The notes beneath the pieces are model-generated. The model worked only from the letters and a program-made list of their open reading frames with translations. It was not told the DNA's origin and made no database searches. Below, piece by piece: positions 26,076 through 35,699 of a stretch of DNA of 64,000 nucleotides. Position 1 is the first letter of the stretch. Each line of letters starts with the position of its first letter. The translations under genes were made by a program, and so were the position numbers. The stretch comes from Pseudomonas sp. LRP2-20 (lineage in GTDB: Bacteria; Pseudomonadota; Gammaproteobacteria; Pseudomonadales; Pseudomonadaceae): positions 3,974,001-4,038,000 of the forward strand of contig NZ_AP025944.1 in assembly GCF_024349685.1 (NCBI RefSeq), given 5' to 3'.

Positions 26076-26696
26076 CTAGTTGACGGTGGTTTCGGTGTGT
26101 TTGCGGGCACTGGGCGAGACATCAATGTTTTCACCCCAGCGCGGCATATCCTCTACTTCCAATCCAAAGCTATCGAGCGCACGTGCTACCGAATGATCGA
26201 CAACATCCTGGAGCGTTTTAGGGCGCGTGTAAAATGCCGGCACTGGCGGATGAATAACGCCTCCCAGGTCGCTCACAGTCAGCATGTTGCGCAAATGGCC
26301 TGAGTGCAGCGGAGCCTCACGAACCATGAGTACCAACCGGCGCCGCTCTTTGAGCACGACGTCCGCCGCCCGCGTAAGCAGCGTGGTCGTGACCCCGCTG
26401 GCAACCTCAGCCAAGGTACGTACCGAACAAGGGGCTATCAGCATGCCCAGGGTGCGGAACGAGCCACTGGCAATGCTTGCTCCCACGTCTCCAATCCGGT
26501 GCACATGGTCAGCCAGTGAGTACAACTCATCACGGCTGAGATCCGTTTCGTATGCGCGCGTCATCTCGCCCGCCTTGGATACCACCAAGTGACTTTCGAC
26601 CCCAAGTGCCTTCAGCATTTGCAGGGCCCGGATGCCGTAAATAATCCCAGTAGCGCCGCTGATGCCGACTACCAGACGCTGTCGTGAACTACTCAT
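26076..26696 (-). CDS. UbiX-like flavin prenyltransferase (LpdB type)
   Basis: A 206-residue protein with the UbiX start [17 protein letters not shown], the SxxxK-type stretch [23 protein letters not shown] and [14 protein letters not shown]. It makes prenylated FMN, the cofactor of UbiD decarboxylases. It overlaps the UbiD gene by 4 bp and surely serves it. The C-terminal tail of about 20 residues is longer than in housekeeping UbiX. Confidence 0.9.
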   Translation of the reverse strand: MSSSRQRLVVGISGATGIIYGIRALQMLKALGVESHLVVSKAGEMTRAYETDLSRDELYSLADHVHRIGDVGASIASGSFRTLGMLIAPCSVRTLAEVASGVTTTLLTRAADVVLKERRRLVLMVREAPLHSGHLRNMLTVSDLGGVIHPPVPAFYTRPKTLQDVVDHSVARALDSFGLEVEDMPRWGENIDVSPSARKHTETTVN

Positions 26697-28183
26697 GCGT
26701 TACTCCGTGGGAAAAGCTCTGGCGCGTATGGATGTGGGTCGACGTCGACGAATTCCGCACGAGTGAAATGATCGCGCAAGTGGAACGGCGCGGTGCAGTC
26801 GAAGATGGTCTTGCAGGTCAGGCCACGCACCAGAAGCGCGGGGTTGTATTCAGGCCCCTGCGAAGGATCCAGCACATGCCCCGGAACGCCGGGGATGAAG
26901 AGCGTGTCCATGTCGCCTTGATAGCGGGTTTGCATGGCCCACAGCACATCGTCGGAGTCGAAGGGGTCTACATCCTCATCCACGATGATCACGTTTTTCA
27001 GTTCCCGGTACACACCCAGTGCGATAAGCGCAGCCTGGCGTTGACGCCCTTCGTCACTTGCCTTGCGCTTGGCAACCTGAAGGATCGCCAATAATTTCCC
27101 GCCGCCGGCGGTGTGAGCGTAAACATTGGTCAAGAAGCCTGGCATCGCCAGTTCGACGGCGTTTCGGATACTGGCCTCAGTAGGGATACCTGCAAGGCTT
27201 GTATGCTCTTCCCCGGGCCCGACGAGGGTTTGCAGAATCGCCCCGCGCCGCATGGTGACGCCGGTGACCCGAATGACCGGCAGAGAAGGATTGGCCGGGC
27301 CGTTGTAGCCGGGAAACTCAGGCATCGCGTGCCCCGTATCTGTGTTGATATCCTCGCGCATCCGCTCGTTCGGGAGGATCTCACCCTCGATCACTATTTC
27401 CGCTCGGGCGATCGACTTTTGCTTCACGGTCACCGCGTCAACGAGCTCGACACCCTGGCCGCGCAGGCCCCCTGCAATTTTCAGTTCATCGAAACCCCGC
27501 GGCGTGGTCGGTGCTTCGAAGCACGCACCGATTGGGATGGCGGGATCGAGCCCCATGTTGATGGTAATCGGCAGGGGCTTGCCGGCGGCTTCAGCCTTCT
27601 GACGGAAGTGATCGATATGGCGGTCTGGAGCAAAGAAGATCGTCAGCTTATCGCGATCCTGGACGCAAAGTCGGTGGATCGTCACATCGGTATGCCCCTC
27701 ATCCGGATCACTGCCCAGCACCAGACCCAAGCAGAAAAACGGGCCTGCGTCTTCAGCAGTATTGGTCGGCGCCGGCAGTAGGGTACGCAGGTCAAAGTCA
27801 GGATCGCGGGCATCAAGCACGATCTCTTGGCACGGTGCATCGGCACGGTCGACCATCACCGGATCGATTGGATTTTGGACTGCCTCACCCATGCGTTCTG
27901 CAAGCTTGTCGGGCGCGCTGTCCAGCAACAGGCCCACCCGCTCGCGGCTAGCCATCAACCCGACCAGAACCCGTGAGCCTGGATAGCCTTCGATGTTGTT
28001 GAAGATCATCGCCGGGCCAAGCTGAGTCGGTCGCTTGACCGTGCCACCTGCCCCCACACGGCGATATACCCCGGCCAATTGCGCTTTGGGGCTCACAGGG
28101 TGACTGGTTTCCAGCAGTTGCCCCGGATGTGCCTGCAATCGTGCCAGGGCAGTGCGCAGGTCATTGATAGGCTGCTTTTCCAT
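26693..28183 (-). CDS. UbiD-family aromatic acid decarboxylase, LpdC (gallate/protocatechuate) type
   Basis: A 496-residue prenyl-FMN enzyme. Several stretches match Lactobacillus gallate decarboxylase Lpd[46 protein letters not shown] and GIPTEASI. The UbiD signature with acidic residues is [19 protein letters not shown]. Hence it probably decarboxylates a hydroxylated benzoate to a phenol in the cytosol. The third small Lpd subunit is not visible. A LysR gene is divergent from it and likely controls it by sensing the aromatic acid. Confidence 0.82.
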   Translation of the reverse strand: MEKQPINDLRTALARLQAHPGQLLETSHPVSPKAQLAGVYRRVGAGGTVKRPTQLGPAMIFNNIEGYPGSRVLVGLMASRERVGLLLDSAPDKLAERMGEAVQNPIDPVMVDRADAPCQEIVLDARDPDFDLRTLLPAPTNTAEDAGPFFCLGLVLGSDPDEGHTDVTIHRLCVQDRDKLTIFFAPDRHIDHFRQKAEAAGKPLPITINMGLDPAIPIGACFEAPTTPRGFDELKIAGGLRGQGVELVDAVTVKQKSIARAEIVIEGEILPNERMREDINTDTGHAMPEFPGYNGPANPSLPVIRVTGVTMRRGAILQTLVGPGEEHTSLAGIPTEASIRNAVELAMPGFLTNVYAHTAGGGKLLAILQVAKRKASDEGRQRQAALIALGVYRELKNVIIVDEDVDPFDSDDVLWAMQTRYQGDMDTLFIPGVPGHVLDPSQGPEYNPALLVRGLTCKTIFDCTAPFHLRDHFTRAEFVDVDPHPYAPELFPRSNA

Positions 28184-28273
28184 GGGTCGTTACCTCGCTT
28201 GGCTGCACGTAAGATGAGGTAAACGATGAAGGGAAAAGAGCGCTGAAACCATACAGCAGAAGGTGCATTATCG

Positions 28274-28289
28274 ATAAGAAAAAACTTAT
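28274..28289. promoter_or_regulatory. LysR-type box between ubiD-like gene and its regulator
   Basis: ATAAG-AAAAAA-CTTAT is a T-N-A dyad of LysR type just upstream of the regulator start, placed to serve both divergent genes. Confidence 0.45.
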
Positions 28290-28298
28290 GATTAGCTC

Positions 28299-29180
28299 AT
28301 GAACACTTCCCTGCGCCGCCTGGCCTACTTTCTCGACGTGTGCGAAACCCTTCATCTTGGTAAATCTGCTGAGCGGCTGGGTATTGCGCAACCGGCTCTT
28401 AGCCAGCAAATCAAGAAGCTGGAGACGGAAACAGGCGTGCAGCTGTTCTTGCGCCGCAAGCGTGGCATCGAGCTGACGATCGCAGGGCAAGCGTATCGAA
28501 CAGAGGTGCAGCGCCTGCTTGCCATGCACCGGCACGCCAACGAAGTCGCTCAACGCACAGCACGAGGCGAGCTGGGATCGATCCACGTGGGGTATATCGG
28601 TTCGGCGATGTTCGAGCCTGAATTTCCTGCACTGCTCAAGCGCCTGCGCCATAGGTTTCCCGGCATTGCGTTGACGCTCGATGAACAGCGTATCGAGGAA
28701 CAACTGCAGTCACTGCTGCGTGGTGAAATCGACATCGCAGTCGTGCGTGGCCCTCTCGGAGTGCTCGCGCCGAACCATGTTAAAAAAGCCGGTGTGCGTA
28801 ATCCGCTGATCGTGGCTTTGCCAAGTGACAGCCCTTTGCTGGTGAAGCCGCTATTGACTATTTCCGAGCTGGCTGACGAACCTTTGATCAGTTTCAGCGA
28901 CCCTTCCAACTTTGCTATTCAGCAAATCGTCAGCACCTTGGCGCAGCGCGCTGGAGTAACGCTCAAGGTGGCATGGCAGGTACCCGAGGTGGCAAGCATC
29001 CTCGGGCTCGTGGCAGCAGGCTTGGGGTACGGTATCGTTCCGGCATCAATTGCCAACCTGACCATGCCGACGGTGTGTTTCCGGCCCTTGGCCGATGAGG
29101 GCGCCTATTCCGAGTTATGGTACATCTGGGATGCAGGACGAGTGACTCCGGCGATCGAGCGCTTTCTTGAGCTTCTTTGA
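28299..29180 (+). CDS. LysR-family regulator of the UbiD/UbiX operon
   Basis: A 293-residue regulator with an N-terminal helix-turn-helix (CETLHLGKSAERLGIAQPAL, then QQIKKLETETGVQLF) and a C-terminal effector domain. The CatR/BenM-like context, divergent from an aromatic acid decarboxylase, suggests an aromatic inducer. Start ATG is the first codon after the LysR-type box. Confidence 0.88.
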   Translation: MNTSLRRLAYFLDVCETLHLGKSAERLGIAQPALSQQIKKLETETGVQLFLRRKRGIELTIAGQAYRTEVQRLLAMHRHANEVAQRTARGELGSIHVGYIGSAMFEPEFPALLKRLRHRFPGIALTLDEQRIEEQLQSLLRGEIDIAVVRGPLGVLAPNHVKKAGVRNPLIVALPSDSPLLVKPLLTISELADEPLISFSDPSNFAIQQIVSTLAQRAGVTLKVAWQVPEVASILGLVAAGLGYGIVPASIANLTMPTVCFRPLADEGAYSELWYIWDAGRVTPAIERFLELL

Positions 29181-29359
29181 ACGCCGACACGGCAGTGCAT
29201 GCAGCTGTCGCCAGCGGTATGAGAAACGCCATTTTGTGAGCCTGGAGAATGCCCGGGAAACCAGGGGCGCTTCACACGAATGCTTGCTCATCTCTCCTGC
29301 GGCTTGAGCAGAATTGCCACAGCGCTAATCAGGTTGCACGCTACCCCTTGTCGCCTTTT

Positions 29360-29375
29360 TGTACCATTCGGTACA
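29360..29375. promoter_or_regulatory. Perfect palindrome TGTACC-ATTC-GGTACA
   Basis: A 16-bp site with 6-bp perfect arms, the form of a TetR-family operator, in a 270-bp intergenic stretch. It lies 76 bp before a small hypothetical gene. No TetR gene is next to it. Confidence 0.4.
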
Positions 29376-29451
29376 TTCCATGATTAGAATCCGCGTCCAT
29401 TGCTAATTGTTCTACAAACTAACGATCTGTTACTCGGAGCCTATTGAGTCG

Positions 29452-29751
29452 ATGCGAGCGGATTCATATCGTCTATTGAACGTTCTAGAGCATCAGATGC
29501 TGCTCGAAGACTGCAGCAGTAGTTCAACCCCGGTTGAAGAGCAACTGAAACTCGTCATTCGCGGACAATCCACATTGAGTGAACTCGAGCGTCTGTTTGG
29601 CCCTTCCGAAAAATGTGAGACTTGGGGTGATGTGAGGCTATTGCGCTGGCAGTTTGCGTATACGGAGTTGGATTTAGCCCTTGGCGACCCTCAGGTGCTC
29701 ACAGTAGCGATCGACGGGAACGGCCGGATAACGGACTTCGCCCTCGTCTAG
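29452..29751 (+). CDS. Hypothetical protein, small, soluble
   Basis: A 99-residue protein with no recognised domain. It is acidic, has no signal peptide or membrane segment, and ends in a strand-rich stretch (LTVAIDGNGRITDFALV). The ATG at 29452 has a GGAG about 13 bases upstream; a TTG start 15 codons earlier is possible. Not related to the neighbouring regulators by sequence. Confidence 0.5.
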   Translation: MRADSYRLLNVLEHQMLLEDCSSSSTPVEEQLKLVIRGQSTLSELERLFGPSEKCETWGDVRLLRWQFAYTELDLALGDPQVLTVAIDGNGRITDFALV

Positions 29752-29858
29752 ATCATTGAGTGCAATGGCCTCCTGCACTGTTGGCCCAGAGCTTCTGGGC
29801 CTGTCCCGCTGCTCGGCCTGAGCATAACCGTTGGCCAACTCATGCGCCTGGGCGCGAC

Positions 29859-30761
29859 TCACTTTACCTCGGCCTCGATCGGATGGATCGTAGCCCATTC
29901 TTTGAAGTGCTCGATGAACGCTCGCACAGGTGGGGCCATATTCTCCCTGGACGGGTACACGGCATAGACGCCTACATTCGGTTCCACATTCCAATCGGGC
30001 AACGCCTCGACCAACCTACCTGATACAAGATCGGGTTTGACATGCCAGTCTGCCAAGAGCGCGATGCCATGGCCATCCAACGCCATCTGCCTGACGACCT
30101 CCGCCTGGCTCGATTCGAATCGGCGCTTGATCTTGATCGATTGCTGGCTACCACCTTTGGACAGTGACCAATTAACCTCTTTCCCCACAATGAGACCATC
30201 CAGATTCGAAAGGTCTCTAGGCAACCGGGGTACCCCGACCTTGTCCCAATACCCGGGAGCACCACAAATTACTCGCCGCGAATCGCTTATACGCTGGGCA
30301 ATCATGGAAGAATCCGCCAACACCCCATGACGGATGGCCAAATCGAACCCCTTTGCAACGACATCGACGACCTGGTCGGTAGGGTGAAGATCTACTACAA
30401 CCTTCGGATAGGCAGCTAGAAAGCTGCTCAGCACTCGAGCAAGGTAGCCCTGTGCGAACGTGGCAGAAGCTGTGATACGTAAAGATCCTGAGACGTCCTG
30501 CGCTTCAGAAAAAGTCCGCTCCGCCTCCATGACGCCATCCAGTATCTGCCTGGCAAACCGTTGGAGCTTTTCGGCATCAGCGGTTGGACTTAATTTCCGA
30601 GTCGTTCTGTTAAAAAGCCTTCGCCCTAGTCGATCCTCAAGGGCAAGCAATTTCTTGCTCCCTCCCGCCGCTGTGAGACCCAGTCGCTGCGCCGCCGCAC
30701 GGATGGTTCCCTCCTCATAAACGGCAAGAAACAAGCGAAGCTCATCAAGGGAGTCGAGCAT
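29859..30761 (-). CDS. LysR-family regulator (divergent from oxidoreductase)
   Basis: A 300-residue regulator with DNA-binding stretch AAAQRLGLTAAGGSKKLLAL; the Ala-Gly-Gly segment replaces the usual Pro/Ala-Ser. It belongs to the AaeR/DmlR-like branch (LRITASATFAQGYLARVL). It is divergent from the quinone oxidoreductase gene with about 100 bp between and likely controls it. ATG at 30761 is preferred over an upstream TTG. Confidence 0.85.
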   Translation of the reverse strand: MLDSLDELRLFLAVYEEGTIRAAAQRLGLTAAGGSKKLLALEDRLGRRLFNRTTRKLSPTADAEKLQRFARQILDGVMEAERTFSEAQDVSGSLRITASATFAQGYLARVLSSFLAAYPKVVVDLHPTDQVVDVVAKGFDLAIRHGVLADSSMIAQRISDSRRVICGAPGYWDKVGVPRLPRDLSNLDGLIVGKEVNWSLSKGGSQQSIKIKRRFESSQAEVVRQMALDGHGIALLADWHVKPDLVSGRLVEALPDWNVEPNVGVYAVYPSRENMAPPVRAFIEHFKEWATIHPIEAEVK

Positions 30762-30862
30762 AAAAATTAACAACTTTTAAGACCGAATGAAGCAACAAGA
30801 ATAGCATATTCGCGAATTTGCATTGCTGATAGATTTTGGGTTTTCAAGCGGAGCGATAATCG

Positions 30863-31855
30863 ATGCAAGCAATCGTGATAAACCAGCACGGCCAGTCGGA
30901 AGTATTTGAAGAAATCGAAACAGCTCCCCCTTCAGCACGCCCAGGCCACGTCGTCATTGATGTTATGGCCACCAGTGTTAACCCGGTTGATACCAAGATT
31001 CGCAGCGGGAGCGAAGGCACCGCAGGTCTCACCTTTCCAGCCATCCTGCATATGGACGTCGCCGGCATCATCAGCTCCGTGGGTGAAGGCGTTAGCCAAT
31101 TCAAGGTAGGTGATGAGGTTTATGGATGCGTCGGAGGAATCGTGGGTATTCCTGGCGCCTTGGCGGAGAAAGTTGAAGCCGACGCAAGATTGATCGCTCT
31201 CAAGCCCGCCTCATTGCATTTTGCTGATGCGGCGAGTCTTCCGCTCGTGGCAATCACTGCCTGGGAAGCTTTGATTGATCGAGCCTCCATCCAGCCGGAT
31301 GATGCAGTCTTGGTTCATGGTGGAACGGGTGGCGTCGGCCACATCGGCATTCAGTTGGCAAAACTCATGGGAGCCCGTGTTGCCACTACGGTCTCGACTG
31401 TACAGAAAGCAGAGATTGCCCGCTCCCTGGGTGCCGACGATGTCGCTTTCTACCGGGAAGAATCGCCAGAAGAATACACCAGCCGTATTACCAACGGCTC
31501 TGGCTTTGACACAGTGTTCGATACGCTCGGCGGCGCCGTGCTCACAAACTCGCTGAAGGCTGCCAAGCTCAAGGGCCACGTCATATCCATCATCGGCTAT
31601 GACACCTACGACCTCACAGATATGCATTTCAAGGCACTACGGCTGGACTTGGTCTTCATGGCGGTTTCAATCATCCATGATCTTGACCGTAGTCATCACG
31701 GCAAGATTCTTACAAAGCTGAGCAGTTTGGTGGATCGCGGCTTAGTCAAGCCCCTTATAGACGAACGACATCCGTTCACAGCGGAAGGTGTAAAAGCAGC
31801 TCATGCACGCCTGGAGTCCGGAAAGGCTATAGGTAAAGTCGTCATCACTCGGTAA
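30863..31855 (+). CDS. NADPH-dependent quinone oxidoreductase/zinc-type alcohol dehydrogenase family
   Basis: A 330-residue medium-chain dehydrogenase: GroES-like N-domain (TSVNPVDTKIRSG) and Rossmann domain with VHGGTGGVGHIGIQLAKL. The Zn ligands of true alcohol dehydrogenases are not evident, so a quinone or enal reductase is likelier. It precedes a quinol-monooxygenase-like gene and is divergent from a LysR gene, which suggests response to quinones or electrophiles. Confidence 0.82.
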   Translation: MQAIVINQHGQSEVFEEIETAPPSARPGHVVIDVMATSVNPVDTKIRSGSEGTAGLTFPAILHMDVAGIISSVGEGVSQFKVGDEVYGCVGGIVGIPGALAEKVEADARLIALKPASLHFADAASLPLVAITAWEALIDRASIQPDDAVLVHGGTGGVGHIGIQLAKLMGARVATTVSTVQKAEIARSLGADDVAFYREESPEEYTSRITNGSGFDTVFDTLGGAVLTNSLKAAKLKGHVISIIGYDTYDLTDMHFKALRLDLVFMAVSIIHDLDRSHHGKILTKLSSLVDRGLVKPLIDERHPFTAEGVKAAHARLESGKAIGKVVITR

Positions 31856-31884
31856 ACCGGCTTCCCGCTTTGGAGAAAGATCGT

Positions 31885-32187
31885 ATGCCCAACAATTCAC
31901 CCATTGTGATTATCGCTAGATTGAAAGCGGAAGAAGGTCTGGAAGAAGGCCTACTCACCGAGCTCCGCAGCTTGGTCGAGGCCTCTCAAAAAGAAGAGGG
32001 ATGTATCCAGTACACCCTACATCGATCAGAGGATGTACCTACTGATTTCATGATTTATGAGATCTGGAAAAGTCAGAAATCTTTGGATGAACACACGCTG
32101 CAGCCGCACTATCTAAATTTTTCCTTAAAAGCTGCAAGCATGCTGGCCGAACAACCGACCATCGATACGTTTGAGAAAGTCATGTAG
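31885..32187 (+). CDS. ABM-family monooxygenase-like protein (YgiN type)
   Basis: A 100-residue antibiotic-biosynthesis-monooxygenase fold protein: VIIARLKAEEG, then EGCIQYTLHRSED and FMIYEIWKSQKSLDEH. Such proteins act on quinols or as dimeric ferredoxin-like enzymes without cofactor. Co-directional with the quinone oxidoreductase 29 bp upstream. ATG at 31885 follows GGAG by 9 bases. Confidence 0.82.
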   Translation: MPNNSPIVIIARLKAEEGLEEGLLTELRSLVEASQKEEGCIQYTLHRSEDVPTDFMIYEIWKSQKSLDEHTLQPHYLNFSLKAASMLAEQPTIDTFEKVM

Positions 32188-32299
32188 TCAGTTAATAGCG
32201 TCAGGCCCCGAACAAGCCCCAACCAAAGGGCTAGCCTAGTCTAGGTGGTAATGCCTCAGTGATGACTCAGACACTAACATCGGAATAGTTATTTCAGTT

Positions 32300-32752
32300 T
32301 TAAAAGACCACCACAAGCGCACCAACAAGCAAACACACGCTTGCCACGATGGTTAAACGTACTCGCATAGGCCAATACCACCCAGGCACAATATCAACCC
32401 ATTTACGATCTTGCCAAAGATGCCCAATGAAGCCAAAGGCCAATACCAAGCAGCCCCATGACACAGGTAACAACATGCTAACCCAACCGATGAGTGCTGG
32501 AATGACACTCCACGCGAGCCTCACCTGCCGCTCGTTCGCAGGTAACCCCTGTAATATCATAGCGAACCCCCAATGCAGGGCCCCGACAAAACTCAATATC
32601 ACCGCCCCGTAGCCAACCAATGCAACAGACAGGAGGTCTCGATAATCAGTCGCCAAACACATCAGCAGTGCCACACCAACAAACGGCAGCAAGCCACCGT
32701 AACCAAGGACTGCAAAGCGACTTGGAGATAACGTACTGGAAACTGCACTCAT
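32300..32752 (-). CDS. DUF3429 inner membrane protein
   Basis: A 150-residue protein of four to five membrane helices with the DUF3429 pattern GAVILSFVGALHWGFAM and a final hydrophobic helix. It is the last gene of a DUF393-folE-DUF3429 operon behind a LitR-type operator. Family members occur next to light-induced photolyase and DUF393 genes; function unknown. Confidence 0.75.
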   Translation of the reverse strand: MSAVSSTLSPSRFAVLGYGGLLPFVGVALLMCLATDYRDLLSVALVGYGAVILSFVGALHWGFAMILQGLPANERQVRLAWSVIPALIGWVSMLLPVSWGCLVLAFGFIGHLWQDRKWVDIVPGWYWPMRVRLTIVASVCLLVGALVVVF

Positions 32753-32787
32753 TGGCTCGCCCTTCCTATACGGTTCAGTATCAGATA

Positions 32788-33348
32788 TCAGGTGTTTCGA
32801 CCAATGAGTTTGAGGAACTCGTGCCGGGTAGTCGGCGAGTCTCGAAACTCACCTAACATTACCGATGAAATCATCACTGAATTTTGCTTTTCTACACCTC
32901 TCATCATCATGCACATGTGCTTGGCCTCGATAACTACCCCGACCCCTGCCGCATCAGTCACTTCCTGCATGGCACACGCAATCTGTCTAGTCAGATTCTC
33001 TTGAATCTGCAAACGGCGGGCAAACATATCGACTAGGCGCGCCACTTTGGAAAGCCCTAGTACTCGCCCTGTTGGAAGGTAGGCGACATGCGCTTTGCCG
33101 ATAAACGGCAGCATGTGATGCTCGCACAATGAGTACAGCTCAATATCGCGAACGATCACCATCTCATCATTGTGACTTTCGAACAAAGCACCATTGACTA
33201 TCTCAGCCAGGCTTTGGGTATAGCCATTGCATAGATATTGCATCGCTTTGGCAGCGCGTTGAGGCGTGTCCAAAAGCCCTTCTCGCTGTGGGTTTTCACC
33301 AACGCCAACAAGGATTTCGCGATAATGCTCGGCTAGCGAATGTGACAT
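32788..33348 (-). CDS. folE: GTP cyclohydrolase I
   Basis: The 186-residue enzyme has the zinc and active-site motif [10 protein letters not shown] and a second ligand region [12 protein letters not shown]. It converts GTP to dihydroneopterin triphosphate. The ATG at 33348 lies within the end of the DUF393 gene (16-bp overlap), after GAGG. Its placement behind a LitR-type operator suggests a light-induced isoform, perhaps supplying pterin chromophore for photolyase/cryptochrome; that role is inferred. Confidence 0.93.
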   Translation of the reverse strand: MSHSLAEHYREILVGVGENPQREGLLDTPQRAAKAMQYLCNGYTQSLAEIVNGALFESHNDEMVIVRDIELYSLCEHHMLPFIGKAHVAYLPTGRVLGLSKVARLVDMFARRLQIQENLTRQIACAMQEVTDAAGVGVVIEAKHMCMMMRGVEKQNSVMISSVMLGEFRDSPTTRHEFLKLIGRNT

Positions 33349-33746
33349 TTTGATGCCTCGCCTTTGCAACGCTGCCTACCCTCGGGATGGGGTAACCATG
33401 CCAAACTTGGCCTTAAAAGACAGAACAACCTGTACAAAACCGAAAGCAAAGGACGGAGCGGACGCCAAGCCAGTGGAGCTGCCCACATCCCCACACCGGC
33501 AGCACGCCAGCTCCAAAGTGTAGCGTCCAAGCCTGTTACCCACTGACCGTTCGCGAACCTTGCGTGCAAGCACGATCTCAGTTGCTCAATCGTCAGGCCG
33601 AACCGAGTGGGATCGAAGTCATCACCGTCAATATCGATCAGGATGAGCCTTGCTGCCGTTGAACGCCTGCGCAGGAAGGCCACCTCTCTGGCGCACAATG
33701 GGCAGGCCCCGTCAAAGTAAAGGGTCAAAGGCCACTGGCAAAACAT
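33333..33746 (-). CDS. DUF393 thiol-oxidoreductase-like protein
   Basis: A 137-residue protein with the DUF393 motif [17 protein letters not shown] (CPLC) close to its N-terminus. The ATG at 33746 has a GAGGTG site at the right distance; an upstream GTG would have none. First gene of the operon with folE. Its start codon touches the LitR-type operator, so a bound repressor would block initiation of transcription. Confidence 0.78.
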   Translation of the reverse strand: MFCQWPLTLYFDGACPLCAREVAFLRRRSTAARLILIDIDGDDFDPTRFGLTIEQLRSCLHARFANGQWVTGLDATLWSWRAAGVGMWAAPLAWRPLRPLLSVLYRLFCLLRPSLAWLPHPEGRQRCKGEASKCHIR

Positions 33747-33769
33747 GTACAACACCTCAATTTTGTACA
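33746..33769 (-). promoter_or_regulatory. LitR-type operator, second copy (TGTACAA-N10-TTGTACA)
   Basis: Identical half sites and spacing to the operator at 17547-17570, with a different 10-bp spacer. It overlaps the start codon and ribosome site of the DUF393 gene. Confidence 0.68.
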
Positions 33770-34183
33770 GGTTTTGTATAAGTTAGCGGAACCCGCGAAA
33801 TTAGCAATGGCCGCGATGACGGATAGCCTCGCAAAGCGCCAAATGGCCTGAGGCTGGCGGGTTCAGTAGCCTCAGGCGGATGACGGGCTTCGACTGGAGC
33901 CATAGCGTTTGTTGAGCAACCCATCCCTGAAACCCTCGATGTTCAGCACGGGCACGAAGAGGGTGGTTCCAGGGCTCGCATCGCCGTGGCGTTCGGAAAG
34001 TGGATATGCAAGCCGCCCCTGTAAAGACCAAGTACAGGGGAAGGCCTGATTCGAAACGGTGTTCAAACTCGATCCTGAGCCCAAGGCCCCGAACGCTGGT
34101 CTTGACGTTCAATTTGTGTTGAAGGCCGAAAACGATGCCGGGCGCCCATGAAGGTGAACGAGCGCCTGCAGAAAGCCTCCTTA
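33770..34183. other. Intergenic stretch with inverted repeat, possible decayed sequence
   Basis: This 414-bp stretch holds a perfect 9-bp inverted repeat (CCTGAGGCT at 33847-33855 with AGCCTCAGG at 33868-33876), a terminator-like element. The remainder reads in two minus-strand frames as protein-like pieces (for example LGLRIEFEHRFESG and TTLFVPVLNIEGFRDG), which may be a frameshifted remnant; no family was recognised. Confidence 0.3.
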
Positions 34184-35392
34184 CTACACGTCAGCAACGC
34201 TGGTGCGAAGCTCCGCAACTGGCTTCTCTCTCACCGCCGAGTTGACTGCAGCAGCGAACAGGCTCAGGACAACCGCAGCCTTCCAGACCAGGTCATAGCT
34301 CCCAGTGATGTCGTAAGCCGCCCCACCGACCCACCCCCCCAGGAATGCGCCCACTTGGTGGAACAGGTAGACGAGCCCGCCAAGCATTGAAAGGTTGCGA
34401 ACACCGAATACCGAGGCGACGACTCCATTTGTCAGTGGGACGGTTGAAAGCCAGAGAAAGCCCATTGCCATCCCAAACAGGTAAGCCGTGACGTTACTCA
34501 CCGGGACAGAAACAAAGGCGACAATGACCGCTGCTCTAAGCAAGTAGAGAGCCGTGAGCAGCTTGGGTTTGGACAGGTGCCCGCCGAGCCAGCCGGCTGT
34601 GTAGGTGCCAAAAATATTGAATAGCCCGATGAGTGCCAGAACAGTGGTTCCAGTTTGAGCAGTCAGCCCCTTGTCCATTAAATAGGCCGGCAAATGGACG
34701 CCGATAAAGACGACCTGGAATCCACATACAAAGAAGCCAAACGTGAGGAGCCAGAAATCAGGGCTGGAGCTTGCAGCTCGAAGGGCCTCTGTCATGGTCT
34801 GGTCACCTTCCTGACGCTCGATTGGTTTGTCTTTCAACAGAGCGACCAACGGGATAATCACAGAGGCGAACAATGCCAGAACCAATAAAGCTTTCTCCCA
34901 GCCAATCCCTTGGATCAGCCCCAGAGAGCCTGGGAGCATCGCGAATTGGCCAAAGGATCCCGCCGCACTTGCAAGGCCCATTCCTGTGCTGCGCTTCTCC
35001 GGCGGTAGTGCCCGAGCCACCACCCCCAAGATCACCGAGAATGACGTGCCGGATAGGCCAATGCCGATGAGTACGCCTGCGCTCATCATCAACGTCGAGG
35101 GTGAGTCGGAAAAACTCATGCAGACCAGACCCACCACATACAACACGCCGCCAGCTCCAACTACTTTTCCGGCACCATACCTGTCGGCAAGTGCACCTGC
35201 GAAAGGCTGTGCGAGCCCCCACACCAGGTTTTGAATAGCAATCGCGAACGAAAAGACCTCACGCCCCCAACCGAACTGTGTGCTCATTGGCGACAAAAAA
35301 AGCCCAAACCCGTGTCGGATCCCTAGGGATAATGTGAGTATCACTGCACTGCCCAACAACACCCACCTGCCATCCCGCCAAACATTAGCCAT
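34184..35392 (-). CDS. MFS transporter, monocarboxylate/OxlT-like
   Basis: A 402-residue carrier with twelve hydrophobic segments and the motif GALADRYGAGKVVG between helices 2 and 3. It resembles the oxalate/formate-monocarboxylate branch (RHGFGLFLSPMSTQFGWGREVFSFAIA). It is co-directional with the DMSP genes 300 bp upstream and may move a small acid such as 3-hydroxypropionate or acrylate, but that is only a contextual guess. Confidence 0.82.
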   Translation of the reverse strand: MANVWRDGRWVLLGSAVILTLSLGIRHGFGLFLSPMSTQFGWGREVFSFAIAIQNLVWGLAQPFAGALADRYGAGKVVGAGGVLYVVGLVCMSFSDSPSTLMMSAGVLIGIGLSGTSFSVILGVVARALPPEKRSTGMGLASAAGSFGQFAMLPGSLGLIQGIGWEKALLVLALFASVIIPLVALLKDKPIERQEGDQTMTEALRAASSSPDFWLLTFGFFVCGFQVVFIGVHLPAYLMDKGLTAQTGTTVLALIGLFNIFGTYTAGWLGGHLSKPKLLTALYLLRAAVIVAFVSVPVSNVTAYLFGMAMGFLWLSTVPLTNGVVASVFGVRNLSMLGGLVYLFHQVGAFLGGWVGGAAYDITGSYDLVWKAAVVLSLFAAAVNSAVREKPVAELRTSVADV

Positions 35393-35699
35393 ATAAAACT
35401 TTCCTTATCGCCTCTTATTTCTTAGCCCCACAACTTCCGACCCCACCCGCCAAAGCGAATACGTCGACAAAACACTATCTCGCGAGCGCTAGCGATCAGT
35501 TGGCCACCCGCGACATACCAGAAACGTTCGCGACATGAAACCTCAAGTTTCAAATCAAAAAACCAAAAACTATAGACGCTTAGAACAAACACTAAAAACA
35601 ATAAAAATGATAGCTTAGGGGTGGTTGTTCTAATAGCTAGCCAGGATGGCCTTGAAATAAAAAGCGCCCTCAGATCGAGGGCGCTCTTCGTCATGATGA
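35393..35699. other. Intergenic region between MFS and BCCT genes
   Basis: Apart from the terminator at 35663-35685 and an AT-rich stretch around 35560-35640 that could hold the MFS promoter, nothing is evident. Confidence 0.4.
35663..35685 (-). terminator. Rho-independent terminator after the BCCT carrier gene
   Basis: AGCGCCCTC and GAGGGCGCT pair around a 5-nt loop; in minus orientation the stem is followed by TTTTTATTT. Confidence 0.85.

Noticed and set aside
33801..34112. Minus-strand open frame of 103 codons
   Set aside because: Two different frames look weakly protein-like and neither has a start with ribosome site; kept only as possible decayed sequence.
35422..35694. Minus-strand open frame of 90 codons before the MFS gene
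   Set aside because: It contains the terminator of the BCCT gene and lacks a ribosome site and recognisable domain.
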